Source of the DNA: Perkinsus olseni
Lineage: Eukaryota > Perkinsozoa > Perkinsida > Perkinsidae
Length of the DNA: 64,000 bases
Direction: 5' to 3'
Assembly (NCBI GenBank): GCA_013115135.1
Contig: JABANP010000098.1
Span: 62,001-126,000 of the forward strand
Shown here: piece by piece, positions 10,950 through 22,974 of the stretch
How the letters are laid out: each line of letters begins with the position of its first letter
Position numbering within the stretch: the first letter of the stretch is position 1
The notes under the pieces: generated by a model
What the model saw: only the letters and a program-made list of their open reading frames with translations
Databases searched by the model: none
Told to the model about the DNA's origin: nothing
Program-made: the position numbers and the translations under genes

Positions 10950-12147
10950 ATGCTTCATCAAAGGCGTCTGATGATTGGCGACGGTTTTCCAAGACTAGAG
11001 CCCAAGGGGTGGGAGGGCAAGATGGCCTTGTTGCAGAGGCAGCTGGACTATCTGGATCGAGGCATGCGAGATATGGAGCATAGGGAGCGGCGAGGTTTGC
11101 AGGCAGAAATGTACTATAGTGGGTATAGAGCATTTCGACCCTGGGGCATATCGAGAGGTCTCTGGTTCCAATCCCGCGGGGGACATCCATCGTAATCGAA
11201 GTGGAGTATATGGCAGACCATCTGTCAGCAGCGGTTCCAGCATGGATTCTTTATCAACAACATCAACAGTGCCAGGGGCCTCTCGAGAGGATCTCAGCTC
11301 TCACTACAGGGTACTCGATTCGACCGAGTCATGGGAGAGGCGGCCTATGAAGGCTATAGACGACAAGGCGGTACAGGCTTCTGTGGGTGATACGAGAGAT
11401 GGAGAAAATTCGGATCACGGGCGGAGCGAAGCTGAGAGCAGCGGCAAGCTCCCGGTGGCCGAGGGGGAGAACGAATGGGAGAGGGCGGCTAGGGCCTATC
11501 GTCAATCCAGAACGCTTGATGGAGAGATCACCTTCAGACCTGCCACGGTCTCCCAGACTCCTCCAAAGGTGGCAGAGGAACCCACTACTCCGCCCCCGGC
11601 CTTCGCGGATCTCCTACGGCAGCGAATGGACAGCTCCGAAGAGCCCCTGCCGAATTTCGGGAGGCAAGGAGGGAAGAGTGAAACCGTTGAACAACATAGT
11701 TCTGATGATCAACCTGATGAGGAGGTAGAGGCTACAGCGTCTACTATACTAAAGAAGAGCCGAGGGCTGAAGCCACTGAAGGCGGTACGGATCTTGGGTG
11801 ACGGCGGCAGCTTCCCGTGTATAGTGATGGGCGACAGGGGGCACAAGGAGGAGTATGAGCTCTTGGTAGGTCGTCAGGGTCTGTGGGACGGCGGGTGGTA
11901 TGGTGGACTCTGTCAGGTCCGTTATGCGGATGACACCACTGAGTGGGTGAAGAGCAAAACCTCAAATTCACATGAATATTTAGTTATGATACCGAAGCTG
12001 CCTGTGTTGAGTTGGAGTAACGTAGTGCCATCGTTTCTGGAACTAGGAGGGCTAAGGCTGACCAAGTCAGGCGGCGGCTCATTAGCCTCTCGACCCTTAA
12101 GAGGAGCTTGGTGGACTGAGGATATCCCCGCTGCTTCTTTAGTGTAA
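10950..12147 (+). CDS. Hypothetical protein, coiled N-terminus and Tudor-like C-terminal segment
   Basis: Two exons: 10950-11110 (MLHQRRLMIGDGFPRLEPKG, then a charged helix with RQLDYLDRGMRDMEHRERRG) and 11217-12147. The intron 11111-11216 starts GTACTATAG and ends GGCAG; joining it keeps the frame (GCA GAA AT|A CCA TCT). The middle is low-complexity, Ser/Glu/Pro-rich. The C-terminal third is ordered, with RILGDGGSFPCIVMGDRG and GGLCQVRYADDTTEWVKS, the latter like a Tudor or chromo-type strand pattern (weak inference). The intron contains a tRNA-like sequence. Function unknown. Confidence 0.5.
11111..11180 (+). other. tRNA-like sequence within an intron
   Basis: Reads like a degenerate tRNA in sense: an A-box-like TATAGTGGGTATAGAGC, then AGGTC and a T-arm with GGTTCCAATCC (11164-11174). 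The T-stem has mismatches and no 7-bp acceptor stem was found, so it is probably a relic. It sits wholly inside the 11111-11216 intron. Confidence 0.45.
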
Positions 12148-12274
12148 GCCTTTTGCAAAGGCGTTTATCCTCAATCATAACGGATTGCGCAAGCTTTTTG
12201 ATGAGCAAGCTGCAGGGGGCATCGTCGTCGACTGGGAATAGTGACGAGGTACTGCGGGGTATCTTTGGGTCACT

Positions 12275-15200
12275 ATGGAGAGGTCGAGCCTGCGACGCTC
12301 TATTCAGGCGACAGAGGCTCCTGCCCGCCTCCTACAGCACCTGGTGGCGATGCCTGATGTTACTCCACATGAATCTTCAGCCCAGGCCCGGCCAGCGGCA
12401 CTGACAGAAGGGGCTGCTGGTGCTGATGATAAGGAGGCCATCGTGTTGTACGACATGGCTTCGAAGCAGCTCGTATCAAGGTAACTACGGTGTTCGATGA
12501 GCCGACCATCAGGATGGCAGGTCCCTTCCCAATGGATTCCCTTCGACTGAAGAGGGAAGGAGTTGAAGACGACGCCGAGCTGGGTCCCAGGGATCACAGT
12601 TTTTCTTCATGTTCCTCGCCGAACTTGAGCGGAGCGATGATGAGCGATATAGCTGGCCATTGTCCCCTCTGCAACCAACGTATAGCTCATACACAATCCC
12701 AGTAGGCGCCGGGGGAGAGGCTACTGTTGGTCTAGAAAAGTTCGGGTGTCTGGCTTCGCGATCAGCCGCGGAGAGGGGCGTTGGAATGTCTTCCTGGACA
12801 CATCTGAAGGAATCTGAGGTTCATCGTGGTTCTTCATACAAAGAGCGTATCTTATTGCTAGGTATGTAGTTCAGAACTACTTCAAGATGTTGCAGTATCT
12901 TTACCGTGCGGTTAAGTCCTCGCAGCCAGCAGCTGATTATTCCTCCTCGGATGAGCCTGATGATAGCACTATGGGAGAGGAGGAGGAGGGAGGACAGGAA
13001 GGGGAACAGCATCTCCCCAACAAACGGAATAGACGTCATCGTCATATGACCATGGTACTCAATCGGGAGGGGTATCAACAGCCTTGCCGCCGCTCTGTCC
13101 GTCATGGTGGTGTCCTCCTCCTCGCAGCATTGTTCCATGACTGAGGCACTTGTGTGGTCATAGGACGGCCGAGTTCTTGTCGACCAGCTGGTGCGGCTTC
13201 GTGGGTCGGTCTTACACGGGGAACCATTCTCAGGACTCCCGAGGGTTTGCGAGATCGGAAGAGGATGGGGTCCCGTTACGACGGGCTAGTGGGAGGTTCG
13301 GTAGAGCTGGTAGCGGCGGCTCCTCCTCGTCATCTGGCTCCAATAACCCCTTCGTTCGAGCTGAATCGGAACTGAAGGACATTCCGGTGGGCATGCTCAA
13401 CAATGGATACTATGAGAGATTCTTTAAGGTGAGGAGGAGAATCTTTAGGTTGACCGTGCAAGATACGATATAAGTCGACTGACTTTGTTTCAGGAGTCGC
13501 CCCAGCGGCTTGGCTCAGGATCATTCGGGACGGTGTATCATTGCGAGCATGTCATCGATGGCGTAGGAGTTCAGATGGCCCTCCTCATTCTGAGGCCCTT
13601 CGTTGCCAGGTCATGCTTGGTGATTACGCTGTAAAGAAGGTCCCTGTGGGCGACAACAGAATTTGGCTCCGGAAGATGGTGCGAGAGGTGAGCTGTCAGT
13701 CCCAACAACTCTCTAGCGGCAATGAACCCAACAACCGCGACGGCTGGCGTTGACGGTGCTCGAAAATTTCTAAGTTGGATCGGATGTTATGGTAGTAGTG
13801 TGGTACTGTCCCTTCATGCAGGTGAAGACCCTAGAGAGGATAGCTGCTCATCCTAATATAGTGTCGTACAAACACAGTTGGTGAGTTCACCACCAGTGCT
13901 TCCTGTTCATACTGGGGTCGCCTAGGTTGGAGCTACATCGCTCTAATGAGTTCTGTCCCTACGTACCACATCTTTTCATACTCATGTCCTTCTGTGATGG
14001 TGGGTCCTTGGCGGACAGGATATTTCGGGTACTACTCCCAGTGAGCATCGGCTTCATGCGCCCATGGTGGTCCCTCCTAGGTCGCCGGATGAACCCTTCC
14101 CGACGGTCGAGGCGATACGACGGAGACGACGTAGTCTGCTGAGATTGGAGAGCGGGCATGAGGACACCAGCGGCCAGCAGCAGGAGGGGGAGGCCTCGGC
14201 TCACCAGGGGGGAGTACAGCGACCCTCGGCGGTTGTCGGACGGGCAGATATGGCAGTGGTTTATCGACATAGCGAGGGGCCTGCAGCACTTACACCATCT
14301 AGGTGGGTCCCGACCGATAGATCTTTGGCCGATTGCTCGGGAGAGCACTTGCCGGTAGACGTTGTCCTTCTTCGTAGGAGTGCTGCACCGGGACATCAAA
14401 ACCGACTAATATCCTCCTCACCTCGGACCCTGACCGTATGGCTCGCATGGACGGTTCTCACTACTCCCTGGGCGGTGGTCGTAAGGGGCTCCGTGCCATG
14501 GTTAGTGACTTCGGTACTGCTGAACTGGCTGCTGGAGGGACGTCTGAGTCCCATACTGGATTCACCGGTACGGAAGGCGGGTAGCTGGTGTCGCGTCCAT
14601 CTCCCTGGGGATGGCTAAGGTACAGTAGAGTTCACAGCACCTGAAGTCCTGCGCACAGCCTTCCTCAATCCTGATAATGTAGCCTACGATGAGCGCTGCG
14701 ACATGTGGTCCCTTGGGATAGTACTCTACGCTATGTGCTACAACCAGGTAGGGGGGAAGCAGCGGAGTCAGCTTGGCGTCATGGCCGAGCCCGAACCTCT
14801 GAGGAGGCCCTCTTCGTCCCTGGCCCTTCTTTCTCTTTCAACGACGCTCTGTGTTCGGTCGTATAAGTATTACCACCGACGTTGTTCTTTTTAACTCAGG
14901 TCCCAATATACGACAGCGATCCTCAGAAGTGTGCTGCTTTGATAAGGGACTGTGTAAGGGAGGGTATCGCAACTCTCGCTTATGGAGGCTCCGAGGCACC
15001 TCATAGGTCGCTGTAGAATTCGGGTGATGTGGTCCGCTCACGAACGAGCGTGCCATGATAGGACCTAGCCTGTAGCTGCGCTACCGTGTATCATCTAGGG
15101 TGTGTACGATGATATTGCCCGTCTCCTCCTCAGCATACGGCATTAACCGGTCCACCGAATCATGCGCCGAGGGGTGACCTGCCTATGATGATTCAGGCTC

Positions 15201-15498
15201 TGACACAGGTAGGTTACACTTGCTTACTGCTCGGAAAGGGGTCATCGTCGCCAAACTCGTGATGCTAGGGCAATGGAAGGGCTCTCGCCCTCATCGAGGA
15301 AATCATCTATCAACCAATTTCAATAATCGGTGGAGCAGCTCTTTCAATCGCCGGATATTCGTGAACTCTCTTCTGCTTCTTATCAACACACCTTCCCCTC
15401 AGCCTGATCCACGCCGGAGACCCAACTGCGATGATGTCCTCGGGCAACCTTTAGTGAAGGCCATAGCGGAGCAGGTCGCCCATCTGGCATTTAACTGA
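12275..15498 (+). CDS. IKS1-like serine/threonine protein kinase
   Basis: Multi-exon kinase. N-terminal exon (ATG 12275) ends with IVLYDMASKQLVSR and is followed by GHCPLCNQRI, a Cys pair typical of the fungal/protist IKS1 group. Then LNNGYYERFF, the P-loop LGSGSFGTVYHCEH, the lysine in DYAVKKVPVGDN, REVKTLERIA, HPNIVSYKHSWLELH, LFILMSFCDGGSLADRI, LSDGQIWQWFIDIARGLQHL, the catalytic loop VLHRDIKTD|NILLTSD, MVSDFGTAELAA, GTVEFTAPEVL, MWSLGIVLYAMCYNQ, and a C-lobe end DPRRRPNCDDVLGQPL. Introns lie at 13559-13609, 13689-13821, around 13880-13925, 14565-14619 and 14750-14899. The catalytic loop meets an in-frame TAA at 14407-14409 exactly between Asp and Asn of the HRDxKxxN motif; skipping one T restores it. 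Substrates unknown. Confidence 0.8.
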
Positions 15499-16068
15499 CT
15501 GGAAGCATACGCGCGCGCCCTGCTGATCGATTGTTTGAACTCCTATACATTTTGCCTTCTCTCCTGATTATGTTATACGGTAGAGTTGTGGCGGTTTCCC
15601 CCGATGACGACGATGGTCATTACATTTGTCTAACAATATTTGCATCATTTTCACGGTAGGGGGACTCTGGCTCTCCTCCTGCTACTTGCGCGATGTCATT
15701 TATGCTGTGGCCGGAAGTGTCCTTGCGTCTTGTGTTCCTATGCATTGCCAATCCCGTCGGAAGGTGGAGGGATCTCATCTGGTCATGTTGAGCCAGGGGG
15801 GCACGGCTCGTATTTCTGTCGGATTTTTATGCTGGGCAGCCCGTTTGGTTCCGTACCACATTTCTGCCAATACTGAGAGGACTACGGAATTTCTCTGAAC
15901 GTCGGCTCGGGACACGAGCTTGAGGGTGAGATATTGACAGGAAAGCGATTGAAAGGAAAATAGAATAGGAAAACTAGCCAGGATTCTGTTGATGATATTT
16001 TCATATCGCAATTCCGTTAGGTTGCTCCATTCCTGCATCACCCGCTCCTACGGTAGTTTTTGTCGCCG
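15499..16068. other. Intergenic
   Basis: No supported gene. Short plus-strand ORFs at 15626-15898 overlap in two frames and show no domain or clear coding bias. Confidence 0.35.
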
Positions 16069-17673
16069 ATGGCTATTCAAGACGCCGACGCACGAGCCGG
16101 GGAGCTCCTTAGTGGCCTTCAGCCGCCTCGCTCCGTCGTGAAGATACTCGAACGTCGGCGTAGCCGAGCGATGAGCATCGACTCCAGGGTTTGCCTTGAC
16201 GAGTGTTCCATTGGGAACTAGCCCCCTGATCTATCCCGACGAAGCACGCTGATTGGTAGGGAAATTCCTGTTCTATACGATGGCCGCTAGTGAGTTCAGC
16301 CATAAACGGTAGATGTGAAAATCCCAACCCCACCTGAAAGCGTTCCAGCTCAGCCCGTAGAGCCAGCTGAAGCAGCCTCTCCATGCTTCGGAAGGCATCG
16401 TATCTGAATACACCGTGACGGCTGGGAATGGGCCGACTGAGGAGCAGTCCCTTACTTCACAGCCTCTCCCACATCATCCATCAATGAGGGGTCCGTCAAC
16501 GTCTTCAATAACGGGGGCAGGAGGTACTAAGATAGAGGTCCCTGATAAGGTACCGGGTTCGAATCCCACAGCCTACACCAACATTTCCCATCAGAGGCCT
16601 GTGATCATCACCAACCCCTCGAAGAATGCGTCCAACCCCAACACTCTGTATCCTATGATCCTCCTCTCGCCGTAACTTCACACACACCCTCTCGACCAGG
16701 TCTGCATCAATGGTATTCTTTCGGTCCCCTCCAGGTGCCATTGGTAGACGCCCTCCATAATCGTAGCAGTCCGTTGATAACGGGTGATTCCCCGAGTGTC
16801 CTGCAGGTGGAGCAAGTGAGGAGCTACTGTCGATGTACGCGCCTGGACCCCCTCCGACTCAGTTCCTTCACTGAATTCCATTGATTTTCGTGTCCGCTTT
16901 TCTTCATAGTGCTTTGAGCTCTGACTCACGACCGTCTGGGAGAAATTGTAGGAGAAGCGATGATGTGGGATGATCTTGAAAAGGGGATTTTTTCTTATTG
17001 CATCCTGTTGATAACAGCATTCGCATTCTTCATTGATATCTGGTCTAATATTTTTCATAAAGATTGCAGTATACTAACAATCTTCTTGATGAGTAGTAGA
17101 CTATAGGCGAGGTGCTACTCCTCAGGTCTCACCTCCCTGGCAGTAAGGCTGCCTGCATCGCGAGAGTCCACCATAAGCCGTCTGCTGCAGTACACTGCAT
17201 TAGCCCGCCCTGGCATCATCGACTCAACCTGCGTTGACCTGGAAGCGTTGATGACTGCGGACAGGGACTCTCGAGGCGCTCATCTCGGTCGTTGGGTGGC
17301 GTTGTGCTTGTCCCGGATCGAGGGCTCCGCTGATCGGGAGGAGTCTGACCTAAGCTGGAGGTCCCTACTGAAGCTACTGCGGCCGTGCGAGGGAGTCAGA
17401 GTGGAATTCTACCTGGAGGACATCGTCCTGCGGCTACTGATTTCGTTCTGCCGGTTTGGGTCGTCGCCCTCGCTGGAGCAGTGTATCGAAGTGGTTCGTG
17501 AGAGCTCCGACCCTGCGTTATGGCGCGAGGGCGTTGAGGAGGTCCTGCGGAAGTATGGTGGTGATGACCATTACTCGCGAGTCGGCGAGTTTGCCGCTTA
17601 CGTCCGGGCTATTCCAGCAAGCAGCGTTTCTGACGAGATGTGCTCCGCGTTGGGCCCCTGCATGCCGGATTAG
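16069..17673 (+). CDS. Hypothetical multi-exon protein
   Basis: First exon from ATG 16069 reads MAIQDADARAGELLSGLQPP. A middle exon is rich in Ser/Pro (LTSQPLPHHPSMRGPSTSS) and is interrupted by intron 16524-16594 (GTACTAAG...CATCAG); joining it keeps the frame (GGA G|AG GCC TGT). A final exon gives LGRWVALCLSRIEGSADREE, VEFYLEDIVLRLLISFCRFG and CSALGPCMPD before TAG. The last exon is helical with many Leu/Arg. No family recognised, and whether all exons form one gene is uncertain. Confidence 0.4.
16533..16576 (+). other. tRNA-like segment inside an intron
   Basis: B-box GGTTCGAATCC at 16556-16566 preceded by AGGTCCCTGATAAGGTACC. The element makes up most of the 71-nt intron 16524-16594. No full cloverleaf can be drawn. 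Confidence 0.4.
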
Positions 17674-17842
17674 GTCGGGTTGTGGTATACCATTGCTGAT
17701 GGGGTCCATAGCGGGGTCCGGCGCATTGATTCGCTTTTGAACCCGTTAGTCAATGTAGGACGATCCAATCGACCGCCGAGCTCTACCTCATGGTGATGTG
17801 AAATGGAAAGCTTGTTTTTGGTGATGTCAGTTTTGCGCGAGT

Positions 17843-19444
17843 ATGTCGGATAGCGAAGGCCGAGGGCCTTCGAACCATGCTCAGTCCTCGGATGCCCTCC
17901 TCGGCGGGCAAGCAGCAGTCGATCGCCATCGCAACCCTCCTGTGGCTATCTTGCGGACGTTCTCTCACATCATCGGTGGCCAGGCGGGAGGCGTCCATAC
18001 GACAGCAGCAGCACCGGCCGGCTCTGGGCGGGAGACTCGTAACGCGGTGAGTGTGACTGGGAATTCGGTACCGTCTGTCAACTCTGTGCCGCGCAGACAC
18101 CAGGCTCGTCGCCAGAAGGTTCAGCGTTGATGGGGCCGGACCAGGTCACTGACCCCAACCGTATGACCCGGTGAGTATCCAGCTCCCTGTCTCCTCCATG
18201 TTCTCACTGTTGCTTCTCTCAGGAGGGAGAGGGAGCTCTTGGTGCGCGGTAACCTTGCAGAGGCTGTGGCGACCTCCTTCACAGTTTTGGTCACGGTAAA
18301 CCTCCCTCATCCCAGCCCTGCAGCCGTGACCTCCCCTCTCAGATATCGCTCTTCATCCTTGTTGTCGTATATGCCATGTACCTCTACCTGTGGGCCTGGG
18401 CCATCTGGATCGTCCTAACCAATGACAGGAAGGTGGGTCTGAGCGGGATCAAGCTGAACTCATCTTCCCTTCGCAGTTGGGCTGTGATGTCCCCCTCATG
18501 ATGTGGTTGGAGGTCTACATGCTCACCTCGTTGTTCCGAGGAGTAGTCCAGCGTATGGTAGAGACCGTCTACTTGAGGTTGGCCTACGGTCAGGACTGGC
18601 AACTCCACGGTGAGGGGAGAGCCTGGCGACAGCGGCCCTTCTTTACTGCCCCTCTCCTCAGCCGGTGACAACCCAGTAAAACTAGCGCTGTTGAAGAGCT
18701 TCTTGAACCTCTTCTTCCCGGCATGGTTGATCTACGGCCAGACTCTCATTGCCACCTCTCACACCTGCTCGGCCTCCAACTCCTCGCTGTAGGTGCTGCC
18801 ACTGAGCTCGTCTACGGCCTTACTCTCAATGCGGGCAGGTACACGTGTTCAGCTTGGTTCATCGGGGTTGGGCTCACGATATGGTGTGGGTTCGGTCTCA
18901 TAGCTCTCTTCGGGGCCACCGTACTCCTCTGGATGGTAAGGACACTATCACCGTCATTGATCCTGTCCTGTGTTATCTGTGTATTGATCTGAGGTACGAA
19001 CGGGCCGCCTGCGTGCGAAGAGGGGAGCATCGCCTGATGTCATCGACAAGATCCCGACTGTTCCGTAAGTTGCGTGTTACCTTTCCCTCGACTTTTAGGG
19101 TTCTTCCCAAGCCGCCGCGATGCTCTCTCTCGTTGACCTCATTCCATCAGGTACGATGCCAATCTCTTCACCGACGATCAGAATTCGGCCGATGGTACTC
19201 ATCCCCTTAACGAGTGCTCTATATGCTTTCAGAACTACTCTGATTCTACTGACGAGATCAAGCGTAAGGAATAGCATCTCGATTCGCTCTGTGTTACCCG
19301 CGACCCTCAGACACCCCATGCGACCACTACTTCCACAAGAGTTGCCTCGCCCACTGGCTCAACACAGCCACGACGTGCCCACTGTGCCGACTGGACTTGG
19401 AAGATCATTACCATGGGGCTAGCTCCGGCCCCGAGAATGTATAA
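17843..19444 (+). CDS. Multi-TM RING-H2 E3 ubiquitin ligase
   Basis: Ten exons can be read with a continuous frame: 17843-18046, 18097-18170, 18223-18295, 18343-18432, 18477-18609, 18662-18788, 18839-18935, 18994-19064, 19151-19263 and 19311-19444. N-terminal residues are polar and Gly/Ala-rich. Hydrophobic helices follow: ISLFILVVVYAMYLYLWAWA, a segment around MMWLEVYMLTSLFRG, LKSFLNLFFPAWLIYG, and IGVGLTIWCGFGLIALFG. The C-terminal RING-H2 is split over the last intron: CSIC, then TPCDHYFHKSCLAHW, then CPLC. A short tail ends PENV. It probably ubiquitinates membrane or ER substrates. Not related to the three small RING genes beyond the RING itself. Confidence 0.8.
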
Positions 19445-20067
19445 TTGCCCATTTTCTAACGGGAATGCGTCTACAGCTATGCTCTTCCTGCTGCTGCCGA
19501 TTGTTCTCATTCATCCACTTTCTGACTCGAACTTTCGAGTGTTGCTTTGTCAGTTTACTGCATCTGAGAGCCACTAACGTGAGATCTTGCGTAGCGTCTT
19601 CCTCCTTTGCCCTGCCCATGTCTGCTGGGGGTTCAATCCAGCTTGGCCCCACAGGGAGAATGATTTGCCAGACAATGGGACAGTGGGTGCGATGGTCATC
19701 CCATGCCGCCGCACAGCTGTTCTTGTACAAACAGGGCGACACAAGCTAGACCCACGCGGGTGGTTGCCGATGTATGGTAGTTGTCCAGTCTGGCTTCGAC
19801 CTCTGAGGGGCACCATTGAATGATGAGCTTTATGTGCGTGGGACTTCGGCTTCTTTGAGGGCGGAGAGAGAGGGCGAAGTTCCACCATGACGATGAACGA
19901 GATTGACGTTTGCGAGATTCAACACGGGAGGAGATAGCAAGACCACACCGCATTGACGGCAAGCATGCTCGAGTCCCCATGGCCAGCACTCGTATCATCA
20001 AGAAGCAGGGTACTTATAGAGCATGGCACGATGGTCGAGGCATTCTGACAATTGGATGATGGAGTAT
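19445..20067. other. 3' flank of RING ligase and left end of tandem unit 1
   Basis: No gene supported. From about 19750 the sequence resembles the left ends of the other two tandem units (for example GGTGGTTGCCGATG at about 19760, GGTGGTTGCCGACG at about 21640). Minus-strand genes end to the right of this stretch. Confidence 0.4.
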
Positions 20068-21620
20068 TTAAGAGAAAAGCTGGTAAAGCGGTACTCGGTA
20101 TAAGAACAGTGGAAGAGTCATGATTAGAGAGGACGCAGTGACAAGATGAACTGGAGTAGAAGTCAACTGAGACCGCCCTGATAGAAGAGCAGATCTATTC
20201 TCACCTCCGACGTAGGTGAAGTTAAATTTCTCGTAGAGCTTGATAGCATGGTCGTTAGTGCCCTCGACTCTGAGGTGTACCCCGACTGCGGAAGGCCACG
20301 TCCAACGTATCTATGAATGGCCGATAGTGACACATAGTTGAGCACCCACAGGAAGTGGCCACTGCGTTATCTTGGCCAGTACTCGACATTCTTGAGGGCC
20401 CTCGGCAGCATCATCGTCCCAACTTTCTTGTTCTGCCAGTCCTCCCTCACCTTCACTCGCAATATATAGATGACCATACCGCGCTTTTCCTTATCCGATC
20501 TGATAGGAAGAAGTCTTGTTCAAACTCTGCCAAGACAGTAAGGCTATATCGCCATGATGCGCTAGCATAACAGGGCGAGACGCTGATGATGATGCGCTTT
20601 AAGCGTGGTCCTACAAGGTGGTCTCGATGCATAGTGGCAGTGGATACTCTGCTGTTGACTCCACGTATCCAACGACATTCTGAAAGATGAGGAGCAGCGG
20701 CAGGAGTGTAGAAATACCGCCTCTCTTGATGACGAGTTCGAGATTGCGGGCCCCGCAAGCCTCGTGGTAAACTCACCCTTCCGAGAGGAGCCTTCGAATC
20801 TACCGCAACAAACGTCTGAAACTTCCAAATTCTCAACATAGATGGACCGAACAACTTATCGTTGGGCCTCCAAGGCCTGTATTAAAGTTCAGCAGCATTG
20901 TAGCTGCGCGCTTCTCCAGGAACAGGTTTGCCGTCCGTGGGGTTCCGTAGATATGATTGAGCTGCTGCGCTACTGGTGTGGACCAAACAGAGGCAGAGGA
21001 CGAGAAATATACATTCAGTGTGAGATAAAAACATTGCTACAGGCCATGGGCTGATGAGCACGCCCCCATCTGCAGTGTCAATTCGGGACAGCGTGTAAGG
21101 GTGTTCATTCCCAGTAGCTAGGTCCACTCGCTTGGCTTAGCCGGATAGTGCTTGGCTAAGTTACTTTCCGATTTCGAGCTCAATTTCTGGAAAGGTGCAT
21201 GAGGAATGGCTGTCCTCAGTGGAAATGGCAGCTTCGGGCGAGATTTCGGCCGGAAGTATTGTCTCGTCTCTCCCATCGATGCTGGAGGCCGAAGGTCTTC
21301 CATTTTGCTGAGGGGCACTCCGAGGACAATTGGGGTCGGCGGGGATGCGCGGGGGCTGAGTCGGCTAGGAAGGACGAACCCTGTAGACCAATAATGGCCA
21401 TGACCAGCTCATAGTAGATCACACACTCGGGACTCTTTTGGTATTTGTGTTTGGACAGCCTTCGCCCTAAGATATCAGGGAACCAGCACCTTGCAGTGGG
21501 CACGAGGGAAATGGACGTGGCGGAGCTCGCAAAACTAACGGTTGCTTTGACCCACTTTCTCGATCCACCTACAGCCTGGGATGGCCATTCCGCCGTATAG
21601 CTATATTTGACTCCGAGTGA
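19750..21620. repeat. Tandem duplication unit 1 (GNAT plus unknown gene)
   Basis: First of three diverged direct copies of about 1.8 kb, each holding a minus-strand GNAT acetyltransferase and, upstream of it, the 3' part of a second gene. Copies are recognisable at DNA level throughout but differ by substitutions and small indels. Confidence 0.75.
20068..21034 (-). CDS. GNAT N-acetyltransferase, tandem copy 1, in-frame stop present
   Basis: Acetyl-CoA-dependent transferase, assembled from exons. N-terminus MFLSHTECIFLVLCLCLVHT is hydrophobic, signal-peptide-like. Then LRIWKFQTFVAVD (strands beta1-2), NVVGYVESTAEYPLPL (beta3), a motif-A segment with a VG pair, and the C-terminal HAIKLYEKFNFT, GGENRSALL typical of the 'AI-LYEK-GF' motif of NatE/NAA60-like enzymes. 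Several short introns are needed. This copy has TAA where copies 2 and 3 have GAA (codon after NAAEL, near 20880), so it may be a pseudogene. Substrate unknown. Confidence 0.6.
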
Positions 21621-21623
21621 CAC
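21118..21623 (-). CDS. Unknown gene X, tandem copy 1 (3' part)
   Basis: Minus-strand coding-like segment upstream of GNAT copy 1. Shared across units is a frame reading PQQNGRPSAS then DETILPAEISPEAAISTED. No domain recognised. The 5' part differs from copy 3, so this copy may be truncated or have a different first exon. Confidence 0.35.
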
Positions 21624-21921
21624 GAACTAGACTCGTACGGGTGGTTGCCGACGTATACTTGTTGTCCAGTTTGGCTCGGCCTCTGGAGCGGAGGGCATTT
21701 TGAGGAGGGGAGGCTAAAATTCTACCGCGAAGATGAATGAGATTGACGTTTGTGAAAATGAACACAAAGAAAGATAGCACGATCACACCGTGTGAAGAGG
21801 AAGCATGATCTATCCCCATGCATTATCATTCATATCGTCGAGGAGAGGTAGGATACTTGTAGAGCATGCAACGAAAACCCATGTAGTCTGACAATTGGAT
21901 GATAGATTGCTTCAGATTACA

Positions 21922-22868
21922 TCAGGTATAGCGATACTGGTACGAGAACGCTGTAAGAGTCGTGATTGGAAAAGACGCAGTGACAGAACCAATAGCAGTA
22001 GCAGTGAATACCCCATGCGCCGTTCCGAGAAGGGCGGATCTATTCTCACCACCGACGTCGGTGAAGTTGAGTTTCTCATAGAGCTTGATAGCGAAGTGGT
22101 TATCATCTACTACTAAGAGGTGTACCCCGACTGCTGAAGGCCAGGTCCGACGTATCTATGAGTAACCGACCATCGTGACTATTCAACACCCACAAGAAAG
22201 CGGCCACCACGTTACCGTGACCCATACTCACGTCCTCAAGGGCCCCCGGCAGCATCGTCGAGCCAACTTTCTTGTTCTGCCAATCCTCCCTTACCTTGAC
22301 CCGCAATAAATAGACGAGGATACTGCGCATCTCCTTATCGGATCTGAACGGGAAGAATCGTGTTCAAGCCCTACTACCGAAAGAGCTGGGCGTTAAGGAC
22401 ATTGCGATATGAAGCGCTGGAGGGATGTTGGGATGCTGATGACGATGATGCACATCGTAGTCCTACAGGGCAGACTTGACACATAGAGGTAGCGGATAGT
22501 CTGCTGTCGACTCCAGATATCCCACGACATCCTAAAAGAGATAGGGAGCAGCGACAGGAGTGTAGAAATACCGCCTCTCAATGACGAGTTCGAGATTGCG
22601 GCGACCGCGAGCCTCGGGGTAACCTCACCCTTCCGTGAGGAGCCTTTGGGTCAACTGCAACAAACCGCTGATACTTCCAAATTCTTCGGATGGGTTTCCC
22701 GAACATCACATCGCCAGATCTCCCAGGCCTGTATTCAAGTTCAGAAGCATTGTAGCTACGCCCTTCCCCTTCCGACGATGGACCGTCCGTGGGGTTCCGC
22801 AGATATGATTGGGCTGCTGTGCTACTGGTCGCTGTGTGGACCAAACAGAAACAGAGGAAGAACAACAT
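21922..22868 (-). CDS. GNAT N-acetyltransferase, tandem copy 2
   Basis: Best-preserved copy. MLFFLCFCLVHTATSSTAAQ (possible signal sequence), then RRIWKYQRFVAVDPKAPHGR, DVVGYLESTADYPLPLCVKS, then SDKEMRSILVYLLRVKVRED with the acetyl-CoA motif WQNKKVGSTMLPGAL, then VGVHLLVVDDNHFAIKLYEK and GGENRSALLGTAHG. Introns are placed at GTGAGG..TTGAG after PHGR, at GTAGGA..TTCAG after VKSA, and after ALE. In copies 1 and 3 an ATG aligns slightly upstream; here that frame is interrupted, so the internal ATG at 22868 is used. Stop TGA at 21922-21924. Confidence 0.65.
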
Positions 22869-22974
22869 ACATTCAGTGTGAGACACAAAACATTGCTACC
22901 ATGGGCTGATAAGTTTGGCCCCAATCTGGAGAACGCGTGAGGGTATTTATTCTCCAGTAGCTAGGTTGAATTGG

